From positions 310,001 to 374,000 of the forward strand of contig JAFAFE010000001.1 in assembly GCA_023423655.1 (NCBI GenBank): a stretch of 64,000 nucleotides of DNA, written 5' to 3'. Both the position numbers and the translations under genes were made by a program. The stretch's first letter is position 1, and every line of letters begins with the position of its first letter. The DNA is from Pseudomonadota bacterium (lineage in GTDB: Bacteria > Pseudomonadota > Alphaproteobacteria > Sphingomonadales > Sphingomonadaceae). Shown here piece by piece: positions 58,508 through 64,000 of the stretch. Below the pieces are notes generated by a model that saw only the letters and a program-made list of their open reading frames with translations, was not told where the DNA came from and ran no database searches.

Positions 58508-59559
58508 AAGCCAAAGCCTTCGGGGACGGGCCAGCGCGGGGCATAGCCTGCAAGGATTTTGAACAGGCGGCCCATCTGGTCGCCTCCGGCCAGCCGCGCC
58601 ACCTGGCCGTTGATCGTGTCGGCCTGATCGGGCCGTGCCGCGATCAGCTTTTGCGCGCGCGCTTCAAGGCCGAGCGCCTTGAGCCATGCGCCCTGCTCGA
58701 CCGGCCCTGCAACCTGCACCCCGCCGCTTCTGGCGGCATCGGCGAGCGCCGAAAAATCGACATGGGCGGTCAAATCCTGCTCGCCGACATTGTCGAACGG
58801 CGACACCATTTTATGGCGGTAGAGCGCCTGTAACGTGTCGCCCGCTTGCGGTCCTTCATAGCCATAGTCGATGGTCAGCATCGCGCCGCCCTGCACCGCC
58901 AGCCGTGCGGCAAGGTCGTGCATGATCGCGCTCGCCGAGGGGCAGGTTTCCAAAATCGTGCCAACCGCCGCGCGCCGGAGGTCCGCTGGCACCGCGGCAT
59001 CCATCGGGATTTGCCCCGCTACGGGGAGGAAATGGCGCTCCTGTTCGGCCACCATCCGCTCGCGCCAGCCCTGTCCGGTCATGACCAACTGGCGCACGGG
59101 GAGCGCATCGAAAAATTCATTGGCGATGAGGAGCAACGCGCCGGAGGAGGGCAGGCTCGCCACATCATTATGGAAGGTCGCATCCGCCACCGCTTCGGCC
59201 TGTAGTCCGCGCAGCACCGGGCTCATTTCGACAAAATGGACCGAAGGGCGAAGGCCCACCTGCTCCATCGCGCGCAACGCATCCATGGCGAGCGTGCCGC
59301 GTCCGGGGCCGAGTTCGACATAATGGACGGGGTCAGGCTTGCCCGCGCGCAGCCATAAATCAGCGCACCACAGGCCGATAAGCTCGCCGAACATCTGGCT
59401 GATTTCGGGCGCGGTGATAAAATCGCCCGCCGCGCCGAACGGGTCGCGGGTCGCATAATAATGGCCATTGGCTTCGGCCATGAAAGCGGCAATCGAAATC
59501 GGCCCAGTCGCGTCAATCAGCCGTAACAGTTTGCGGGCCAGCGCTTGGCGTTCAAGCAC
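58504..59559 (-). CDS. MidA/NDUFAF7-type SAM-dependent methyltransferase
   Basis: This 351-residue class I methyltransferase belongs to the family that in mitochondria dimethylates an arginine of complex I. HYYATRDPFGAAGDFITAPE and the SAM motif VELGPGRGTLAMD are diagnostic, with LLIANEFFDALPVRQ and IDYGYEGP following. The GTG at 59559 overlaps the lgt stop by eight bases (GTGCTTGA). An upstream start would overlap lgt much further. The zinc-finger NDUFS6 homologue at 47 kb is another complex-I-related gene in the window. Confidence 0.9.
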   Translation of the reverse strand: MLERQALARKLLRLIDATGPISIAAFMAEANGHYYATRDPFGAAGDFITAPEISQMFGELIGLWCADLWLRAGKPDPVHYVELGPGRGTLAMDALRAMEQVGLRPSVHFVEMSPVLRGLQAEAVADATFHNDVASLPSSGALLLIANEFFDALPVRQLVMTGQGWRERMVAEQERHFLPVAGQIPMDAAVPADLRRAAVGTILETCPSASAIMHDLAARLAVQGGAMLTIDYGYEGPQAGDTLQALYRHKMVSPFDNVGEQDLTAHVDFSALADAARSGGVQVAGPVEQGAWLKALGLEARAQKLIAARPDQADTINGQVARLAGGDQMGRLFKILAGYAPRWPVPEGFGL

Positions 59560-60466
59560 GCCCGCCTGCGCTTTCTCCCCCCGTGCTATCACCCCCCGTG
59601 ATATCTCCCTCCGGTGCCACATTGATCGGCTTGCGCCGCGACGCGGTGAAGATCAGCCAGATGCCGATGAGCAGCATCGGCACGGTCAGGGTCTGCCCCA
59701 TGGTCAGCCCCCATGACATGGTGCCGAGATGCGCGTCCGGCTCGCGGAAATTTTCGATAGTGAAGCGCGAAATGCCATACCAGACCGCAGCAACCCCCAC
59801 GAGCAGCCCCGGCTTGTTGCGCGCACCGGTTTTCCAGAACAGAAAGCTCATGATGAGGAACAGGATGATGCCCTCCATCCCCGCTTCATAAAGCTGGCTG
59901 GGGTGGCGCGGGTCATTGGTGCCGGAGGTAGGGAAGATAATCGCCCAAGGCACATCGGTCGGACGGCCCCATAATTCGCCATTCACAAAATTGGCGAGGC
60001 GGCCGAAAAACAGACCGAACGGCACGGTGCAGGCGACATAATCACAGATTCGCAGGAAACTGAGGCCGTTTTTGCGCGCGAGAATCAGGATGCCGAGCAA
60101 AACCCCGATGACCCCGCCGTGGAGCGACATGCCGCCATCCCATAATTTGGCAATCTCCGCCGGATTGGAGGCATAATATTGTGGATTATAAAAAAGCACA
60201 TAGCCCAACCGGCCACCCAATATGACGCCCAACATTCCATAGAATAACAGGTCGTCGGCATGACGCCGGGCCATCGGCGCACCGGGCTGTGCGATCATTT
60301 TGAGGAGTAGCCAATAAGCGAGGAAAATCCCCGCCAGATAGGCCAAACTATACCATTTGATCGACAGCGGACCCAGTTGCAGCGCGACCGGGTCCAAACC
60401 GAGATTGGCAAAATTGGTATATTCCGTAGCGGCACTGGCGACGGCACTCGCGAATGTCAGAAACAA
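59552..60466 (-). CDS. lgt: Prolipoprotein diacylglyceryl transferase
   Basis: The integral inner-membrane enzyme transfers diacylglycerol from phosphatidylglycerol to the lipobox Cys of prolipoproteins. At 304 residues, about seven helices. The family motifs are MSLHGGVIGVLLG (catalytic His region) and FGRLANFVNGELWGRPTDVPW (Arg/Asn/Glu signature), with HPSQLYEAGMEG following. The C terminus has a Gly-rich tail after the last helix that overlaps the next gene. The many lipoproteins in this window depend on its product. Confidence 0.94.
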   Translation of the reverse strand: MFLTFASAVASAATEYTNFANLGLDPVALQLGPLSIKWYSLAYLAGIFLAYWLLLKMIAQPGAPMARRHADDLLFYGMLGVILGGRLGYVLFYNPQYYASNPAEIAKLWDGGMSLHGGVIGVLLGILILARKNGLSFLRICDYVACTVPFGLFFGRLANFVNGELWGRPTDVPWAIIFPTSGTNDPRHPSQLYEAGMEGIILFLIMSFLFWKTGARNKPGLLVGVAAVWYGISRFTIENFREPDAHLGTMSWGLTMGQTLTVPMLLIGIWLIFTASRRKPINVAPEGDITGGDSTGGESAGGRA

Positions 60467-60535
60467 GGCTTTTCCCTTCGAATTTTCCCCTCCATAGTGT
60501 CAAGAAACACGAGAACCAATAGGAGAGTAGAAACA

Positions 60536-62260
60536 ATGGCGACGGAGCTCGATCGCAAACTTGAAGAAGCGTACCAGATTGTCACCGGACCGGGCGGCCA
60601 GATCGAGGTCGGCGAGGTGGACTATCATGGCCATAAAGTGCCGATTATCACCAATGCTCCGCCGTCGCTTCCTTTCTATTTTGCCCATTTTTGCGCGCAG
60701 CATGGCGATGCGATTTTTCTGGTCGACGGGGATGAACGTTTAAGCTTTGCCGACACTTATACCGCCGCGCGTGCGGTCGCGGGTGCGCTTGTCGACGGCT
60801 TCGGCCTCCAGCGCGGCGAGCGGGTCGGCATTGCGATGCGCAACGCGCCGGCGTGGATTGTGACCTATATGGGCGTGGTCATGGCGGGCGGGGTTGCGAC
60901 CTTGCTCAATGGCTGGTGGCAGGGTGAAGAACTGGCCGACGGCATAGCCGACACCGAAACAAGGCTGGTGCTGGCCGATTCGCCGCGCGCCCAGCGTCTG
61001 GCGACGAGCGGCAGCGATCATGGCGCGGAGGTCGTGACCATCGACGTATCGCTGCCGATCATGAAAGCGATTGCCCCACTCACCGAACGCGGCGGCAGCG
61101 TCGATTCCTCGCTGCCGATGATTTTGGGCGATGATCTGGCGACCATCCTGTTCACCTCCGGTTCGACCGGCCAGTCAAAGGGCGCTTGGTCCACGCACCG
61201 CGCGGTGACTCAGGGGATTTTCAACTATCTGGTGCAAACGCTTTCGGTCCTCACCATTTTGACCAAGGCGGGCCAGGCCCCGACCGGCCAGCCTTCGACC
61301 TTGCTCAACGTGCCGTTATTCCACGTCACCGCCGAAATCCCCGTCATGCTGCAAAGCTTTGCGATGGGCCGCAAGCTGGTGATGATGCCGAAATGGGATG
61401 CCGAAGAAGCGATGCGACTTATCGAGGAAGAAAAAGTCACCTATTTTGTCGGTGTGCCGTTGATGAGCTATGAAATGCTGGTTCACCCCAATCGCGGCAA
61501 TTACGACCTGTCGAGCTGCACCAGCTTTGCCGCTGGCGGGGCGCCGCGTCCTCCCGAACATGTCAAGAAATTGTCCGAAGGAATGGGCGGGGGCCAGCCG
61601 TTGCTCGGCTATGGCCTCACCGAAACCAACGCGATCGGTTGCGGCAATATCAATGAAAATTATCTCGCCAAGCCGACCAGCACCGGCCCCGCCACCAAGC
61701 CGCTGGTTGACCTGCGCATCATGGACGAGGCGGGCAACGAGGTCGCGCAAGGATCGGTCGGTGAAGTGTGCATCCGCTCGATTGCCAATTTCGAAGGCTA
61801 TTGGAATAATCAGGAAGCGACCGACGCGGCCTTTACCAAGGACCGTTATTTTCGCACCGGCGATTTGGGCTATGTCGATGAAGACGGCTATTTGTTCATC
61901 GTTGACCGCAAGAAAGACATCATCATCCGCGGCGGCGAAAATATAAGCTGTCAGGAAGTGGAAGCGGCGATTTATGCGCATCCCGATGTCGCCGAATGTG
62001 CGGTATTCGGGCTTCCCGACGAGCGGCTTGGCGAAATTCCGGGCGCGGTCGTCCACTTCCATCCCGACACGCATATGACCAGCGAGGAATTATGCGACTT
62101 CCTCAAAAGCCATGTCGCCGCGTTCAAAGTGCCGCAGCATATCTGGATTTCCGAAACCGCGCTCCCGCGCCTCGGCACCGAAAAGATCGACAAGGTCGCG
62201 CTACGCAACCGCTTCCGCGCCTTGTTCGAAGCCAAAGGGATTGAAGCCGCCGAAATGTGA
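60536..62260 (+). CDS. Fatty-acyl-CoA ligase (AMP-forming)
   Basis: The enzyme activates a carboxylic acid to acyl-AMP and then acyl-CoA. At 574 residues it belongs to the ANL superfamily. The P-loop is TILFTSGSTGQSKGA, followed by LLGYGLTETNAIG and the hinge/adenylate motif YFRTGDLGYVDEDGYLFIVDRKKDIIIRGGENI. The C-terminal lysine motif is in GTEKIDKVALR. ATG 60536 follows AGGAGA. It is divergent from lgt. The substrate is likely a medium- or long-chain fatty acid, but specificity is not visible. Confidence 0.93.
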   Translation: MATELDRKLEEAYQIVTGPGGQIEVGEVDYHGHKVPIITNAPPSLPFYFAHFCAQHGDAIFLVDGDERLSFADTYTAARAVAGALVDGFGLQRGERVGIAMRNAPAWIVTYMGVVMAGGVATLLNGWWQGEELADGIADTETRLVLADSPRAQRLATSGSDHGAEVVTIDVSLPIMKAIAPLTERGGSVDSSLPMILGDDLATILFTSGSTGQSKGAWSTHRAVTQGIFNYLVQTLSVLTILTKAGQAPTGQPSTLLNVPLFHVTAEIPVMLQSFAMGRKLVMMPKWDAEEAMRLIEEEKVTYFVGVPLMSYEMLVHPNRGNYDLSSCTSFAAGGAPRPPEHVKKLSEGMGGGQPLLGYGLTETNAIGCGNINENYLAKPTSTGPATKPLVDLRIMDEAGNEVAQGSVGEVCIRSIANFEGYWNNQEATDAAFTKDRYFRTGDLGYVDEDGYLFIVDRKKDIIIRGGENISCQEVEAAIYAHPDVAECAVFGLPDERLGEIPGAVVHFHPDTHMTSEELCDFLKSHVAAFKVPQHIWISETALPRLGTEKIDKVALRNRFRALFEAKGIEAAEM

Positions 62261-62295
62261 TGCGCGGCTGGCGGGGGCGCAGGTGTGGGCGGGGG

Positions 62296-63459
62296 TCAAT
62301 CCCCGCCGCGCTTGAACGGCGTATGGCCTTCCAGCCAGTCCATTTCATGAGCCACCGCCTGCTTTTCGCGGACGAGAAAATCGGCGATGGCGGCGCGGAA
62401 GCCGGGGTCGGGGATATAATGCGCGCTATAGGTCGGCACCGGACCATAGCCGCGCGCCAGCTTATGTTCGCCCTGCGCACCCGCTTCGACGCGCGCCAGC
62501 CCTAGCGCAATCGCATGGTCGATGGCTTGGTAATAGCAGAGTTCGAAATGGAGATTGGGGATCGCCGCGCGCGCGCCCCAATAGCGGCCATAAAGCGTAT
62601 CCGCGCCGATAAAATTAAGCGCGCCCGCAACCGGTTCGCCATCCTGATAGGCGAGCAATAGCAGGATTTGCTCTGCCATCTCCGCGCCCATCACGTCGAA
62701 CGCTGCGCGGGTGAGGTAAGGCCGTCCCCACTTGCGCGCGCCGGTATCCTGATAAAAAGCCCACATCGCGTCCCAATGTTCCGGTTTGATGTCCGCGCCC
62801 CTCAGGGCAACAATATCGACCACGCTTTGCGCCGACGCGCGTTCCTTGCGGATGGCTTTGCGTTTGCGCGAGGCAAGGCTGCTCAGAAAATCGTCAAAGC
62901 TGTGATAGCCGCGATTGTCCCAATGGAACTGGCTCCCCGTGCGGATGAGCCAGCCTGCGCGTTCAAACAATGCCACTTCCTGCGGCGCAATAAAGGTCGC
63001 ATGGGCCGATGACAGGCCGTTCTGGTCCACCACCGCTTGCGCGGCGCGGAGGAGCGCAAGGCCGATGCCGTCATCCTGCGCCAACACACGCGGTCCCGGG
63101 ACGGGGGTGAAGGGCACCGCAATCTGGAGCTTGGGATAATAAGCGCCGCCTGCGCGCTCATAGGCTTCCGCCCAGCCATGATCGAAAATATATTCGCCCT
63201 GGCTGTGGGTTTTCAAATAAGCCGGAAGCGCACCGACCAGCCTATCGCCTTGTTCGGCGAGCAGCGGTGCAGGCTGCCAGCCGGTGCGCGGGCCGACGCT
63301 GCCCGATTGTTCGAGCAGCGCCAGAAAAGCGTGCGACACAAACGGATTGCCGCTGCCCGCAAGCGCGTCCCAGCGCGATGCCTCTATCCCGCTTACGCCG
63401 TCGGCGATGCGCGCGACAATGCCGGTAGTAGCTCCTTTTTCTGGCGCGCCATCCGCCAT
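62296..63459 (-). CDS. FemAB/GNAT-like protein (DUF482)
   Basis: This 387-residue protein of the peptidogalycan biosynthesis/DUF482 family contains tandem GNAT folds. The landmarks are RWDALAGSGNPFVSHAFLALLE at the N terminus, GEYIFDHGWAEAYERAGGAYYPKLQIAVPFTPVPGPR, and FELCYYQAIDHAIALGLARVEAGAQGEHKLARGY. The substrate is unknown. Its start ATG shares one base with the stop of the upstream GDPD gene (TAATG), so both are co-translated. The C-terminal region (KQAVAHEMDWLEGHTPF) is typical. Confidence 0.88.
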   Translation of the reverse strand: MADGAPEKGATTGIVARIADGVSGIEASRWDALAGSGNPFVSHAFLALLEQSGSVGPRTGWQPAPLLAEQGDRLVGALPAYLKTHSQGEYIFDHGWAEAYERAGGAYYPKLQIAVPFTPVPGPRVLAQDDGIGLALLRAAQAVVDQNGLSSAHATFIAPQEVALFERAGWLIRTGSQFHWDNRGYHSFDDFLSSLASRKRKAIRKERASAQSVVDIVALRGADIKPEHWDAMWAFYQDTGARKWGRPYLTRAAFDVMGAEMAEQILLLLAYQDGEPVAGALNFIGADTLYGRYWGARAAIPNLHFELCYYQAIDHAIALGLARVEAGAQGEHKLARGYGPVPTYSAHYIPDPGFRAAIADFLVREKQAVAHEMDWLEGHTPFKRGGD

Positions 63460-64000
63460 TAATGCGCCACGCGTTCGTAAATCACTTCGTCGGCGGCATT
63501 GAAGGCGACCGCTTCCTGATCGGCGGTCCGCACCGTCCAGGTGAGGAGCGGTAAGCCCCGCACGCGCTGGCTTTCGGCAAATTCGCTCGGCAGGTCGCGT
63601 ATGTCATAAGCGAGAAAATCGGGCCGCGCTTTCCATAAGGATAAATGCCGCTCGGCGCGTCCGCGCAGGCCATGCTTGCCCTCCTCGGTCACCACCAGCC
63701 CGCGGATGATATGCGCGCCATTATGGTTGAACCAGCTTGCGACATAAGGGTTGAACGACATCACCGCCGCAGGCCCGGTATAGCCTTCCAGCCCGCGCCG
63801 CACCGACAGGCAGAGCGCATGGACGCGGCGGCCTTCCGATTTGATTTCGATGAGCAGCGGCACCTTGCCCGCCACCAGCGCGAGCATTTCGGTAAGGCGC
63901 GGGATGGTTTCATCGCTGCCTTTGAGGCGTATCGCGTCCAACTCCGCATCATGTTTATCGGCGACCTTGCCGCTGGCGTCGGTCAGCCGGTCGAGATCAT
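63459..64000 (-). CDS. Glycerophosphodiester phosphodiesterase, 5'-truncated by window edge
   Basis: About 180 C-terminal residues of a GDPD TIM barrel are present. The frame remains open to the right edge, so the gene starts outside the window. Recognisable are the DLDRLTDASGKVADKHDAEL segment, LLIEIKSEG with a metal-binding Glu, VMSFNPYVASWF, and LPLLTWTVRTADQEAVAFN. The product hydrolyses glycerophosphodiesters to glycerol-3-phosphate and an alcohol. It is coupled to the DUF482 gene through a TAATG overlap. Confidence 0.9.
   Translation of the reverse strand, partial: DLDRLTDASGKVADKHDAELDAIRLKGSDETIPRLTEMLALVAGKVPLLIEIKSEGRRVHALCLSVRRGLEGYTGPAAVMSFNPYVASWFNHNGAHIIRGLVVTEEGKHGLRGRAERHLSLWKARPDFLAYDIRDLPSEFAESQRVRGLPLLTWTVRTADQEAVAFNAADEVIYERVAH

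Overview
The window is a chromosomal segment of an alphaproteobacterium, most probably from the Sphingomonadales. That placement rests on gene content and order (lgt-midA-pgeF, hisE followed by a HIT protein, TldD followed by DUF924, class I PhaC, paired acyl-CoA dehydrogenases), on GC-rich codon use in most of the window, and on dispersed palindromic repeats of sphingomonad type. The genus cannot be fixed from this segment alone.

Region 1 (1-10,000) is clearly less GC-rich than the rest and looks like the end of a surface-polysaccharide island. It holds a nucleotide-sugar dehydrogenase cut by the window edge, rfbC and rfbD (dTDP-rhamnose), a glutamine-hydrolysing asparagine synthase, and an opposite-strand block of three unusual genes. 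These encode a Tat-exported parallel beta-helix protein, a long lectin-like/phage-tail-like protein split by a one-base frameshift, and a translationally coupled transglutaminase-fold protein. A decayed IS630-family transposase remnant (9,770-9,990) lies at the edge of the island.

Region 2 (10,250-33,750) is mostly housekeeping and envelope genes: a proline-rich serine beta-lactamase-like lipoprotein, M19 dipeptidase, nadB, an orphan ABC ATPase, HNH nuclease, gluQ, HIG1-like protein, cobalamin adenosyltransferase, a DUF1176 gene interrupted by an in-frame amber codon, 3-hydroxybutyryl-CoA dehydrogenase, hydrolases, a CNT nucleoside transporter, an Ivy-like lipoprotein, an amino-acid permease, hisE/HIT, a PEP-CTERM protein, a LOG-family protein and an extensin-like protein.

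Region 3 (33,870-45,670) is an acyl-CoA catabolic cluster arranged around a divergent promoter region at about 41,860-42,100. It includes a FadJ-type fusion enzyme, a class-C-like serine hydrolase, two SDRs, a Zn-alcohol dehydrogenase and three acyl-CoA dehydrogenases. It also has a kinase-fold protein (APH) that, together with the 40,570 acyl-CoA dehydrogenase, looks like a split version of mammalian ACAD10/11, suggesting 4-hydroxy-acid degradation.

Region 4 (45,990-64,000) carries a guanidine-II (mini-ykkC) riboswitch in front of a SugE/Gdx exporter, tldD-DUF924, amtB behind a near-perfect sigma-54 promoter, an AlaC-like aminotransferase, phaC, the overlapping lgt-midA-GNAT-pgeF operon, a fatty-acyl-CoA ligase, and a GDPD-acetyltransferase pair cut by the right edge. 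At least four dispersed repeat families occupy most intergenic spaces. No tRNA, rRNA or CRISPR array was seen.
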